Assembly (NCBI GenBank): GCA_031769625.1
Contig: JAUIMM010000702.1
Location: 1-64,000 of the forward strand
DNA length: 64,000 nucleotides
Direction of reading: 5' to 3'
Source: Taudactylus pleione
Lineage: Eukaryota > Chordata > Amphibia > Anura > Myobatrachidae
In this document: positions 1 to 9,003 of the stretch, in pieces
How positions within the stretch are numbered: position 1 is the first letter of the stretch
Layout of the letters: each line of letters opens with the position of its first letter
Program-made: the position numbers and the translations under genes
Notes under the pieces: model-generated
What the model saw: only the letters and a program-made list of their open reading frames with translations
The model's database searches: none
Told to the model about the DNA's origin: nothing

Positions 1-265
1 GCAAAGACCTTCTCATGATTGGTGGGAATCTCTTCAAGAGAGCAGACTTAGGCCCTCTGATCATTTTGACACACAAGGATGGCCAATTTATCGAAAGTGT
101 GACCATTATGGCCATGTGGAACGTGGCTGCAACCAGGGAAAGCCTTTAAACACCCGTGCTCCATGGCTGGAGACCGAACCTCAGGAGGGAACAAATAGAA
201 TAGGTCCACCCTTGGAAGAAAGGCAGCCCAGGGATGTAGAACTGAGTCTGGCACATCAGAACTAG
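1..265 (+). CDS. Gag-like protein, 3' part only (cut by window edge)
   Basis: This is the C-terminal part of the Gag-like protein described in full at 4308-5513; the N-terminal part lies before the window. It includes the zinc-knuckle-like motif with Tyr in place of the first Cys (TAT codon at 89-91) and ends at a TAG at 263-265. The next reading frame begins 15 bases later in the same frame. It is identical to the later copies over the bases I compared. Confidence 0.8.
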   Translation, partial: QRPSHDWWESLQESRLRPSDHFDTQGWPIYRKCDHYGHVERGCNQGKPLNTRAPWLETEPQEGTNRIGPPLEERQPRDVELSLAHQN

Positions 266-280
266 ATTCAAGGGATTGCT

Positions 281-1030
281 ATGCCCATTTCAACAGACCT
301 TGAAACCCAAGATAGCGCAGCCAAAGTTTTGGGCACAATCAAATGGTTCAATGTGCGTCATGGTTATGGGTTCATTAACCAGAATGATACAAAGGAAGAC
401 ATATTCGTACATTATACTGACATCAAGAAGAATAACCCCAGGAAGTACCTCCACAGTGTGGGAGAATTAGAGGTGGTCGAGTTCAATATTGTCCAAGGAG
501 AGAAGGGTGTACAGGCAGCTAATGTGACTGGACCTGGTAATGTCCCAGTTCAAGGCAGCAAATATGCAGCAGATTGTGGCCAACCCTGGCATAACCAAAC
601 CCGCAGAAGGTACTATCAAGAGGGTTCTAATCAGCAGAGGTCTTCCTGGAGACGCTACTATACCTCAAACACATGGAGGAAGCCATGTAGCAGCAGAAGA
701 CGATACTCATATGCCTTGTTGCAAGATAAAACATTTGAAAGTATGGTTGGCCCAGATACAGAGCAAGAAGATAGATCAGTGCCACCAAACATGCGAAGAG
801 TATGCAGATCCCAATTTCTTCAAGAGCCATCTCATCAGAGCCAAACTAAAGTAGATGTCAACCAAATGAAACTATGCACGGCGGGTCCAAAGGAAGATGG
901 AGAGAAAATTACAGACTCCTCCTTGGCAGAGAGGTTGGGTTCTCCCATAGCCAAGCCCCTTGATTACCATATAAATAGTCTAAATGAGCATGTATTGGCC
1001 TGTTGTGTTAGGCATAAACATTTCTTGTAA
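281..1030 (+). CDS. Y-box-type cold-shock-domain protein carried by the retroelement (copy 1)
   Basis: This 249-residue reading frame starts with a short leader followed by a cold-shock domain at about residues 14-84. The RNP1-type motif ([13 protein letters not shown], residues 21-33) and RNP2-type motif (DIFVH, residues 40-44) are both intact, and the aromatic residues that stack on single-stranded nucleic acid (Trp22, Phe23, Phe31, Phe42, His44) are present. The loop KKNNPRKYL (residues 49-57) and the segment after the domain ending in GSKYAA (92-97) are hallmarks of vertebrate Y-box proteins rather than LIN28 or bacterial cold-shock proteins. A stretch rich in Arg, Tyr and Gln follows (about 107-145), recalling the basic islands of Y-box tails; the rest (about 146-249) is not recognised. 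No introns are seen, which fits capture from a processed mRNA. Inferred role: RNA binding or packaging. Confidence 0.85.
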   Translation: MPISTDLETQDSAAKVLGTIKWFNVRHGYGFINQNDTKEDIFVHYTDIKKNNPRKYLHSVGELEVVEFNIVQGEKGVQAANVTGPGNVPVQGSKYAADCGQPWHNQTRRRYYQEGSNQQRSSWRRYYTSNTWRKPCSSRRRYSYALLQDKTFESMVGPDTEQEDRSVPPNMRRVCRSQFLQEPSHQSQTKVDVNQMKLCTAGPKEDGEKITDSSLAERLGSPIAKPLDYHINSLNEHVLACCVRHKHFL

Positions 1031-1309
1031 CCAAGTGTCTCTTTTCAAACCAGAAATGTTAGAATGTAATATACCAGGTTTTGATGTCTGTAATATACCA
1101 GAACTCACTTTTGTACCCAGAAGTTTAGAAAGAAATACAAGCGAGGTTTTGTCTCTCAGATACAGATATTAAGAGTTCTTACTTGTTAATTTTACTGGTT
1201 TATTGTTAATTGTATGTAATAGGTAAAGAACCATAACAACTTATTAATGGACTAGTTCTGACAAAAAAGTTCTGGAGAGACTTAGATGCATGGGGACATG
1301 CATCATTCC

Positions 1310-1321
1310 AGCAGGGGAATA
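1310..1321 (+). promoter_or_regulatory. Candidate polypurine tract before the 3' LTR
   Basis: The purine-rich run AGCAGGGGAATA lies directly before the TG that begins the LTR. That position is where plus-strand priming occurs in LTR retroelements. It recurs at the same offset before LTR 2 (6558-6569) and LTR 3 (11806-11817). It is short, so the assignment rests on position. Confidence 0.5.
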
Positions 1322-2113
1322 TGTGACACCCCCAAAGAGGGGCATCACTTGACCCAAGGAGGCTCAGAAGGGGCACATGTCGCTATATAACAGTCATGGG
1401 AATATATATTGTGAAACTATTTTGGATGACTCTTGTGATTTCCAATGTGGAGGCGGAGTGATACAGATCTGGGTGATTTGCCCAGTCAGAAAAAGAGGAG
1501 CAGGGTGAGACACAGGAAGAAGGGGGTGCTGTGACTGTCCTCGCTGTGTGAAGGAGAGCAGTGTCTGAGTGGGAGAGCCATGTCTGTGAGGAGAGTGCAG
1601 TGCAGCAGCCAGAGGTAGTAGGCTGTGCAGGGAAACCAGTGCTGAGAGACTGGGATGTGACAGCACAAAGAGAAGAGACAAACAAGAGCAGCTGAGACTC
1701 TCCACTTTGATCTGATGCTGATGTGAAGCCATCTAGAGAGGTCTGTACGTGTAACAGTGAATAGTCAGACACAAATCAGACAGGAAAAACAGAATTTCAC
1801 CACTGCTACAGCCAATACTGACTACCAACTAATAATCCCCCTCAGTATCTTTGGGAGTATGGTGACTATGCCCTAGTAATTTACCTCAGGAGAGGTGATT
1901 GAGTTCTGCTCCACTGACTGTAAATGGCACCTGCACCCTAAACTTAGCAGAGAACTCTGCCTACATAAACTACAGTGCCAGCTTTGCCAACAGATTAGTA
2001 TTCTGTGGGGATAATACCAAATACAGTATTACAGCTACAAACATAATTAGCACCTATAGCAGAGGATTACATCTGGCCCAGAAAGTTATTATCTGCATGG
2101 AAATGTCTATATA

Positions 2114-3755
2114 CAGTCAGGTGCATAAATATTGGGACAATGACAGAATTCTCATATTTTGGCCTCTATTCACCACCACAATGGCTTTGAAATGAAACAA
2201 ACAAGATGTACTTTAACTGCAGACTTTCAGATTTAATTTGAGGGTAATTATATCCAAATCAGGTGAACGGTGTAGGAATTACAACGGTTTCTATATGTGC
2301 CTTCTACTTTTTAAGGGGCCAAAAGTAATGGGACAAACTAAACAATCCTAAATCTAACTTTCACTTTTTAATACTTTGTTGCAAATCCTTTGCAGGCAAT
2401 TACAGCCTGAAGTCTGGAACGTATAGACATCACCAGATGCTGGGTTTCATCCCTGGTGATGCTCTGCCAGGCCTCTACTGCAAATGTCTTCAGTTCCTGC
2501 TTGTTCTTGGGGCATTTTCCCTTCCGTTTTGTCTTCATCAAGTGAAATGCATGCTCAATCGGATTCAGGTCAGGGGATTGACTTGGCCATTGCATAACTT
2601 TCCACTTTTTAGCCTTAAAAAAACTCTTTGGTTGCTTTTGCAGTATGCTTCGGGTCATTGTCCATCTGCACTGTGAGCGCCGTCCAATGAGTTCTGAAAC
2701 ATTTGACTGAATATGAGCATATAATATTGCCAGAAACACTTCAAAATTCATTCTCCTGCTTTTGTCAGCAGTCACATTATCAATAAATACAAGGGAACCA
2801 GTTCCATTGGCAGCCGAACATGCCCAAACCATGACACGACCACCACCATGCTTCACTGATGAGGTGGTATGTTTTGTATCATGAGCAGTTCCTTTCCTTC
2901 TCCATACTCTTCTCTTCCCATCACTCTGGTACAAGTTGATCTTTGTCTCATCTGTCCATAGGATGTTGTTCCAGAACTGTAATGGCTTTTTTAGATGATG
3001 TTTGGCAAACTCTAATCTGGTCTTCTTGTTTTTGTGGCTCACCAATGGTTTACATCTTGTGGTGAACCCTCTATATTCACTCTTGTGAAGTCTTCTCTTG
3101 ATTGTTGACTTTGACACATATACACTTACCTCCTGGAGAGTTTTCTTGATTTGGCCAACTGTTGTGAAGGGGTTTTTCTTCACCAGGGAAATAATTCTTC
3201 TGTCATCCACCACAGTTGTTTTCCGTGGTCTTTTGGTGTTGCTGAGCTCTCCGGCGCACTCTTTCTTTTTAAGAATGTTCCAAACAGTTGATTTGATCAC
3301 ACCTAATGTTTTTGCTATCTCTCTGATGGGTTTGTTTTGATTTTTGAGCCTAATGATGGCTTGCTTCACTGATAGTGACAGCTCTTTGGATCTCATATTG
3401 AGAGTCGAAAGCAACTGATTCCAAATGCAAATGTCACATCTAGAATCAACTCCAGACCTTTTACCTGCTTAATTGATAATGAAATAACGAGGGAATAGCC
3501 CACACCCGTCCATGAAATAGCTTTTGAGTTGATAGTCCCATTACTTTTGGCCCATTAACAAGTGGGAGACACATATAGAAACAGTTGTAAATCCTACACC
3601 GTTCACCTGATTTGGATGTAATTACCCTCAAATTAAATCTGAAAGTCTGCAGTTAAAGCACATCTTGTTTGTTTCATTTCAAAGCCATTGTGGTGGTGAA
3701 GAGAGGCCAAAATATGAAAATTCTGTCAATGTCCCAATATTTATGCACCTGACTG
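2114..3755 (-). mobile_element. Complete Tc1-type DNA transposon inside LTR 1
   Basis: The element is 1642 bp long, starts CAGTCAGGTGCATAAATATT and ends with its reverse complement. It is flanked by TA on both sides (2112-2113, 3756-3757), the target duplication expected for the Tc1/mariner superfamily. Its terminal inverted repeats run about 225 bp and contain internal repeats of a GGGACA-type motif, resembling the IR/DR layout of many vertebrate Tc1 elements. A transposase gene lies on the minus strand between them. Confidence 0.92.
2368..3414 (-). CDS. Tc1-type transposase, full length but probably inactive (copy 1)
   Basis: The frame is 348 residues, a normal length for Tc1 transposases. 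The N-terminus has paired helix-turn-helix character (KQAIIRLKNQ...IREIAKTLG...STVWNILKK), followed by a GRPRK-like basic hook (KRPRKT), a second DNA-binding helix and the catalytic part. The first catalytic Asp is in WTDET, the GGGRVMVW motif is present, and the terminal Glu is in SPDLNPIEH. The second catalytic Asp motif (DNDPKHT in relatives) is not in this frame: the bases encoding it are present on the minus strand at about 2645-2668 but read one frame out. A run of seven T at 2617-2623 and a second indel near 2670-2685 restore the frame on either side, so the protein keeps its length and loses a catalytic residue. Confidence 0.88.
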   Translation of the reverse strand: MLSTLNMRSKELSLSVKQAIIRLKNQNKPIREIAKTLGVIKSTVWNILKKKECAGELSNTKRPRKTTVVDDRRIISLVKKNPFTTVGQIKKTLQEVSVYVSKSTIKRRLHKSEYRGFTTRCKPLVSHKNKKTRLEFAKHHLKKPLQFWNNILWTDETKINLYQSDGKRRVWRRKGTAHDTKHTTSSVKHGGGRVMVWACSAANGTGSLVFIDNVTADKSRRMNFEVFLAILYAHIQSNVSELIGRRSQCRWTMTRSILQKQPKSFFKAKKWKVMQWPSQSPDLNPIEHAFHLMKTKRKGKCPKNKQELKTFAVEAWQSITRDETQHLVMSIRSRLQAVIACKGFATKY

Positions 3756-3970
3756 TATATGCATATATATTTGTAAATTTGCAATGCACCAAGGACTACC
3801 TTTTAAGACTGTTATTTACAAGTGAACTCAAAACAGGAGTATAATCTGTTATGGATCCGGGGGCAGATTCACAGGAACAATTCAACTAGGTTTAAGTCAG
3901 GACATGTGAGTCCTACAGCAGCTAAGGCAGAGTGAAATTAATATATATTGATTTGCTTAAGTGTTATTAG

Positions 3971-3978
3971 TATAAAAG
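3971..3978 (+). promoter_or_regulatory. LTR TATA box
   Basis: TATAAAAG lies about 165 bp before the AATAAA signal of the same LTR, an ordinary U3/R layout. The Tc1 insertion ends about 215 bp upstream and so does not disrupt it. The same box is at 9219-9226 and 14467-14474. Confidence 0.65.
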
Positions 3979-4136
3979 AAATGCTTATTTAAGGATTCGC
4001 AATTAAATGGTTATGTGTTATAGGTAAATTATCTTAACTACCTATGGAAATGCTATAGTACCATGGATGTTACTCATTTTACTGTTTAGAATGGACTAAC
4101 TTTTCCATCATCTAAAGTCAGAACCGTGGCCTATTA

Positions 4137-4142
4137 AATAAA
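4137..4142 (+). terminator. LTR polyadenylation signal
   Basis: AATAAA sits about 82 bp before the LTR end and is followed by a TG/T-rich stretch (near 4150-4190), as expected for cleavage at the R/U5 border. The same signal is at 9385-9390 and 14633-14638. Confidence 0.6.
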
Positions 4143-4278
4143 CTGAGATTTTGTAACCCTGTATGATTCTTGGGTCTGGGGTTGGTTTGTCTTCACCTCT
4201 CTGCCAAGGAAGAAAGAGAAAACATCCCTGTTGCAGTGTACCCGATTCTCAGAACCTACCCAATCCACAGGATATCGT

Positions 4279-4286
4279 TGGTGAGT
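4279..4286 (+). promoter_or_regulatory. Candidate 5' splice donor in the leader
   Basis: The string TGGTGAGT matches the vertebrate donor consensus closely, with cleavage expected between 4280 and 4281. It lies in the leader between the LTR end and the Gag-like start codon, where retroviral major donors are found. I could not fix a matching acceptor. Repeated at 9527-9534. Confidence 0.35.
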
Positions 4287-4307
4287 GTCACCCTATAGCG
4301 GGGAAGG

Positions 4308-5513
4308 ATGTCACATTTGGCGTCTACGAACAGGATTTGCAGAGTCCAAAGTGAAGGAAGAACCCAAACACAAGAAGATACACACAGGATGTCGACGGAC
4401 ACACAAGCTGCAGGAAACTCAGCCACACACCCAGTCATGGCTAATGTTAATCATATTACCTTGCCATATCACTTTGGGGCACCATGGCTTCCCACATATA
4501 CTCGAGATGCACACAGAACAGAGTCCAGTACCTGGGGAGAATTTAACATGAAAATACACGCTCTGTTTCGTTTATATCCACTGAGCGATCAACAACAAGT
4601 GGAAATCTTGAATGGACAGTTAAAAGGGACTGCACTCCAGGAAGTCATGTCATGGCCCATCCAAAGGAGACAGACAGTAGACCAGATTCTTAAAAGGCTG
4701 GCGACTACTTTTGTTACAAGTACAGTGTCAGAATTGAAGATGCTTTTCTATGCTCGTAAACAACAGATAGGAGAATCTCTGCGAGACCTTGCCCTCAGTC
4801 TCCAGGAAGCACTGCGGGCCATCCAGAAGGTAGATGAGACAGAGGTGAGACAAGTTGATGAAATACTGGTAAACCAATTTATAGAGGGGGCAAGCGGAGA
4901 AAATGTCAAATCCCATTTACGCCTTCTGAGGATTCAAAGTCCAGATAGTTCCTTTCTAGATTTTAAAGAAGCTGCGATCAAAGTGGTGGGACCCAATCAG
5001 ACTCACGAGATGCCAGGCTATCAGAAGGGTAAACATCCACTGGAAATGCATTATTCAGGGGTAGTAGAAACCCTAATGCCAAAGACAGCTGTTATTCAAA
5101 GTGCTCAAACTGAGGTACTTGATCATATCCTTGCATTAAAAGTACAAATCGAAGAGCTCACTCAGGGAATGGCCGAAATGAGTACAGAGCTCCAGAAGTT
5201 GATCAAGCGCCAGCCACTGGAGCATGAAACTAAATGGCAAAATGAGTGGCAAAGACCTTCTCATGATTGGTGGGAATCTCTTCAAGAGAGCAGACTTAGG
5301 CCCTCTGATCATTTTGACACACAAGGATGGCCAATTTATCGAAAGTGTGACCATTATGGCCATGTGGAACGTGGCTGCAACCAGGGAAAGCCTTTAAACA
5401 CCCGTGCTCCATGGCTGGAGACCGAACCTCAGGAGGGAACAAATAGAATAGGTCCACCCTTGGAAGAAAGGCAGCCCAGGGATGTAGAACTGAGTCTGGC
5501 ACATCAGAACTAG
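4308..5513 (+). CDS. Gag-like structural protein, complete (copy 2 unit)
   Basis: This 401-residue frame resembles the capsid region of Ty3/gypsy-type and PNMA/ZCCHC-type Gag proteins. A helical capsid-like region spans about residues 74-225, a predicted coiled coil about 266-300, and a basic, Trp-rich linker 309-345. A zinc-knuckle remnant follows: Cys347, His352 and Cys357 have the C-x4-H-x4-C spacing, but the first ligand position (344) is Tyr, encoded by TAT at 5337-5339. There is no protease or polymerase downstream; the frame ends at TAG 5511-5513 and the cold-shock ORF resumes in the same frame. The first ATG (4308) is assumed; Met28 or Met44 could also serve as start. The open frame is unbroken in both full copies, which suggests recent function. 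Expected role: particle assembly and RNA packaging. Confidence 0.75.
   Translation: MSHLASTNRICRVQSEGRTQTQEDTHRMSTDTQAAGNSATHPVMANVNHITLPYHFGAPWLPTYTRDAHRTESSTWGEFNMKIHALFRLYPLSDQQQVEILNGQLKGTALQEVMSWPIQRRQTVDQILKRLATTFVTSTVSELKMLFYARKQQIGESLRDLALSLQEALRAIQKVDETEVRQVDEILVNQFIEGASGENVKSHLRLLRIQSPDSSFLDFKEAAIKVVGPNQTHEMPGYQKGKHPLEMHYSGVVETLMPKTAVIQSAQTEVLDHILALKVQIEELTQGMAEMSTELQKLIKRQPLEHETKWQNEWQRPSHDWWESLQESRLRPSDHFDTQGWPIYRKCDHYGHVERGCNQGKPLNTRAPWLETEPQEGTNRIGPPLEERQPRDVELSLAHQN
5511..5513 (+). promoter_or_regulatory. Single in-frame UAG between Gag-like and cold-shock ORFs
   Basis: The Gag-like frame and the cold-shock frame are in the same phase, separated only by this TAG and five sense codons before ATG 5529. 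Gammaretroviruses use a UAG at the equivalent Gag-Pol junction for readthrough, so a Gag/cold-shock fusion is possible. Whether readthrough happens is inference. The same junction is at 263-265 and 10759-10761. Confidence 0.5.
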
Positions 5514-5528
5514 ATTCAAGGGATTGCT

Positions 5529-6278
5529 ATGCCCATTTCAACAGACCTTGAAACCCAAGATAGCGCAGCCAAAGTTTTGGGCACAATCAAATGGTTCAAT
5601 GTGCGTCATGGTTATGGGTTCATTAACCAGAATGATACAAAGGAAGACATATTCGTACATTATACTGACATCAAGAAGAATAACCCCAGGAAGTACCTCC
5701 ACAGTGTGGGAGAATTAGAGGTGGTCGAGTTCAATATTGTCCAAGGAGAGAAGGGTGTACAGGCAGCTAATGTGACTGGACCTGGTAATGTCCCAGTTCA
5801 AGGCAGCAAATATGCAGCAGATTGTGGCCAACCCTGGCATAACCAAACCCGCAGAAGGTACTATCAAGAGGGTTCTAATCAGCAGAGGTCTTCCTGGAGA
5901 CGCTACTATACCTCAAACACATGGAGGAAGCCATGTAGCAGCAGAAGACGATACTCATATGCCTTGTTGCAAGATAAAACATTTGAAAGTATGGTTGGCC
6001 CAGATACAGAGCAAGAAGATAGATCAGTGCCACCAAACATGCGAAGAGTATGCAGATCCCAATTTCTTCAAGAGCCATCTCATCAGAGCCAAACTAAAGT
6101 AGATGTCAACCAAATGAAACTATGCACGGCGGGTCCAAAGGAAGATGGAGAGAAAATTACAGACTCCTCCTTGGCAGAGAGGTTGGGTTCTCCCATAGCC
6201 AAGCCCCTTGATTACCATATAAATAGTCTAAATGAGCATGTATTGGCCTGTTGTGTTAGGCATAAACATTTCTTGTAA
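5529..6278 (+). CDS. Y-box-type cold-shock-domain protein (copy 2)
   Basis: This frame matches the one at 281-1030 with no difference found: cold-shock domain at residues 14-84, intact RNP1 and RNP2 motifs, Y-box-specific loop and extension, then a basic Arg/Tyr/Gln-rich tail. It begins 15 bases after the Gag-like stop, in phase with it. About 290 bp of non-coding sequence separate its stop from the next LTR. Confidence 0.85.
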   Translation: MPISTDLETQDSAAKVLGTIKWFNVRHGYGFINQNDTKEDIFVHYTDIKKNNPRKYLHSVGELEVVEFNIVQGEKGVQAANVTGPGNVPVQGSKYAADCGQPWHNQTRRRYYQEGSNQQRSSWRRYYTSNTWRKPCSSRRRYSYALLQDKTFESMVGPDTEQEDRSVPPNMRRVCRSQFLQEPSHQSQTKVDVNQMKLCTAGPKEDGEKITDSSLAERLGSPIAKPLDYHINSLNEHVLACCVRHKHFL

Positions 6279-7361
6279 CCAAGTGTCTCTTTTCAAACCA
6301 GAAATGTTAGAATGTAATATACCAGGTTTTGATGTCTGTAATATACCAGAACTCACTTTTGTACCCAGAAGTTTAGAAAGAAATACAAGCGAGGTTTTGT
6401 CTCTCAGATACAGATATTAAGAGTTCTTACTTGTTAATTTTACTGGTTTATTGTTAATTGTATGTAATAGGTAAAGAACCATAACAACTTATTAATGGAC
6501 TAGTTCTGACAAAAAAGTTCTGGAGAGACTTAGATGCATGGGGACATGCATCATTCCAGCAGGGGAATATGTGACACCCCCAAAGAGGGGCATCACTTGA
6601 CCCAAGGAGGCTCAGAAGGGGCACATGTCGCTATATAACAGTCATGGGAATATATATTGTGAAACTATTTTGGATGACTCTTGTGATTTCCAATGTGGAG
6701 GCGGAGTGATACAGATCTGGGTGATTTGCCCAGTCAGAAAAAGAGGAGCAGGGTGAGACACAGGAAGAAGGGGGTGCTGTGACTGTCCTCGCTGTGTGAA
6801 GGAGAGCAGTGTCTGAGTGGGAGAGCCATGTCTGTGAGGAGAGTGCAGTGCAGCAGCCAGAGGTAGTAGGCTGTGCAGGGAAACCAGTGCTGAGAGACTG
6901 GGATGTGACAGCACAAAGAGAAGAGACAAACAAGAGCAGCTGAGACTCTCCACTTTGATCTGATGCTGATGTGAAGCCATCTAGAGAGGTCTGTACGTGT
7001 AACAGTGAATAGTCAGACACAAATCAGACAGGAAAAACAGAATTTCACCACTGCTACAGCCAATACTGACTACCAACTAATAATCCCCCTCAGTATCTTT
7101 GGGAGTATGGTGACTATGCCCTAGTAATTTACCTCAGGAGAGGTGATTGAGTTCTGCTCCACTGACTGTAAATGGCACCTGCACCCTAAACTTAGCAGAG
7201 AACTCTGCCTACATAAACTACAGTGCCAGCTTTGCCAACAGATTAGTATTCTGTGGGGATAATACCAAATACAGTATTACAGCTACAAACATAATTAGCA
7301 CCTATAGCAGAGGATTACATCTGGCCCAAAAAGTTATTATCTGCATGGAAATGTCTATATA

Positions 7362-9003
7362 CAGTCAGGTGCATAAATATTGGGACAATGACAGAATTCT
7401 CATATTTTGGCCTCTATTCACCACCACAATGGCTTTGAAATGAAACAAACAAGATGTACTTTAACTGCAGACTTTCAGATTTAATTTGAGGGTAATTATA
7501 TCCAAATCAGGTGAACGGTGTAGGAATTACAACGGTTTCTATATGTGCCTTCTACTTTTTAAGGGGCCAAAAGTAATGGGACAAACTAAACAATCCTAAA
7601 TCTAACTTTCACTTTTTAATACTTTGTTGCAAATCCTTTGCAGGCAATTACAGCCTGAAGTCTGGAACGTATAGACATCACCAGATGCTGGGTTTCATCC
7701 CTGGTGATGCTCTGCCAGGCCTCTACTGCAAATGTCTTCAGTTCCTGCTTGTTCTTGGGGCATTTTCCCTTCCGTTTTGTCTTCATCAAGTGAAATGCAT
7801 GCTCAATCGGATTCAGGTCAGGGGATTGACTTGGCCATTGCATAACTTTCCACTTTTTAGCCTTAAAAAAACTCTTTGGTTGCTTTTGCAGTATGCTTCG
7901 GGTCATTGTCCATCTGCACTGTGAGCGCCGTCCAATGAGTTCTGAAACATTTGACTGAATATGAGCATATAATATTGCCAGAAACACTTCAAAATTCATT
8001 CTCCTGCTTTTGTCAGCAGTCACATTATCAATAAATACAAGGGAACCAGTTCCATTGGCAGCCGAACATGCCCAAACCATGACACGACCACCACCATGCT
8101 TCACTGATGAGGTGGTATGTTTTGTATCATGAGCAGTTCCTTTCCTTCTCCATACTCTTCTCTTCCCATCACTCTGGTACAAGTTGATCTTTGTCTCATC
8201 TGTCCATAGGATGTTGTTCCAGAACTGTAATGGCTTTTTTAGATGATGTTTGGCAAACTCTAATCTGGTCTTCTTGTTTTTGTGGCTCACCAATGGTTTA
8301 CATCTTGTGGTGAACCCTCTATATTCACTCTTGTGAAGTCTTCTCTTGATTGTTGACTTTGACACATATACACTTACCTCCTGGAGAGTTTTCTTGATTT
8401 GGCCAACTGTTGTGAAGGGGTTTTTCTTCACCAGGGAAATAATTCTTCTGTCATCCACCACAGTTGTTTTCCGTGGTCTTTTGGTGTTGCTGAGCTCTCC
8501 GGCGCACTCTTTCTTTTTAAGAATGTTCCAAACAGTTGATTTGATCACACCTAATGTTTTTGCTATCTCTCTGATGGGTTTGTTTTGATTTTTGAGCCTA
8601 ATGATGGCTTGCTTCACTGATAGTGACAGCTCTTTGGATCTCATATTGAGAGTCGAAAGCAACTGATTCCAAATGCAAATGTCACATCTAGAATCAACTC
8701 CAGACCTTTTACCTGCTTAATTGATAATGAAATAACGAGGGAATAGCCCACACCCGTCCATGAAATAGCTTTTGAGTTGATAGTCCCATTACTTTTGGCC
8801 CATTAACAAGTGGGAGACACATATAGAAACAGTTGTAAATCCTACACCGTTCACCTGATTTGGATGTAATTACCCTCAAATTAAATCTGAAAGTCTGCAG
8901 TTAAAGCACATCTTGTTTGTTTCATTTCAAAGCCATTGTGGTGGTGAAGAGAGGCCAAAATATGAAAATTCTGTCAATGTCCCAATATTTATGCACCTGA
9001 CTG
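7362..9003 (-). mobile_element. Tc1-type transposon inside LTR 2
   Basis: This is the same insertion, at the same TA, as in LTR 1, so it was copied with the LTR rather than inserted independently. Inverted repeats and flanking TA pairs (7360-7361, 9004-9005) are intact. Confidence 0.92.
7616..8662 (-). CDS. Tc1-type transposase, probably inactive (copy 2)
   Basis: The translation equals the copy at 2368-3414, including the shifted segment that replaces the second catalytic Asp motif (about 7872-7928). The identical defect shows the frameshift pair predates array formation. Confidence 0.88.
   Translation of the reverse strand: MLSTLNMRSKELSLSVKQAIIRLKNQNKPIREIAKTLGVIKSTVWNILKKKECAGELSNTKRPRKTTVVDDRRIISLVKKNPFTTVGQIKKTLQEVSVYVSKSTIKRRLHKSEYRGFTTRCKPLVSHKNKKTRLEFAKHHLKKPLQFWNNILWTDETKINLYQSDGKRRVWRRKGTAHDTKHTTSSVKHGGGRVMVWACSAANGTGSLVFIDNVTADKSRRMNFEVFLAILYAHIQSNVSELIGRRSQCRWTMTRSILQKQPKSFFKAKKWKVMQWPSQSPDLNPIEHAFHLMKTKRKGKCPKNKQELKTFAVEAWQSITRDETQHLVMSIRSRLQAVIACKGFATKY

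Larger units (their letters stand above)
1322..4224 (+). mobile_element. LTR copy 1 (2903 bp, containing a Tc1 insertion)
   Basis: The LTR begins TGTGACACC and ends AAAACA (TGT...ACA). The right boundary is set by the third unit, which leaves the repeat right after this point. Without the 1.64-kb Tc1 insert the LTR is about 1.26 kb. A TATAAAAG box at 3971 and AATAAA at 4137 place the transcription start near 4000 and the poly(A) site near 4160; U3 therefore holds the Tc1 insertion, and R and U5 are short. A second TATA-like string sits at 1384-1390. Confidence 0.75.

Noticed and set aside
540..854. 104-residue frame overlapping the cold-shock frame
   Set aside because: It is an alternate frame of the same sequence, without recognisable domain; a frameshift product cannot be excluded but has no support.
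281..1030. A host YBX gene or processed pseudogene
   Set aside because: The frame repeats with the element, in phase with the Gag-like frame and between two LTRs, so it belongs to the retroelement.
1394..1772. Minus-strand frames of 112 and 129 residues in the LTR
   Set aside because: They lie in a G-rich part of the LTR, read as Ser/Pro/Leu-rich low-complexity protein and have no motif.
2437..3340. Plus-strand frames within the Tc1 element
   Set aside because: They are shadows of the minus-strand transposase.
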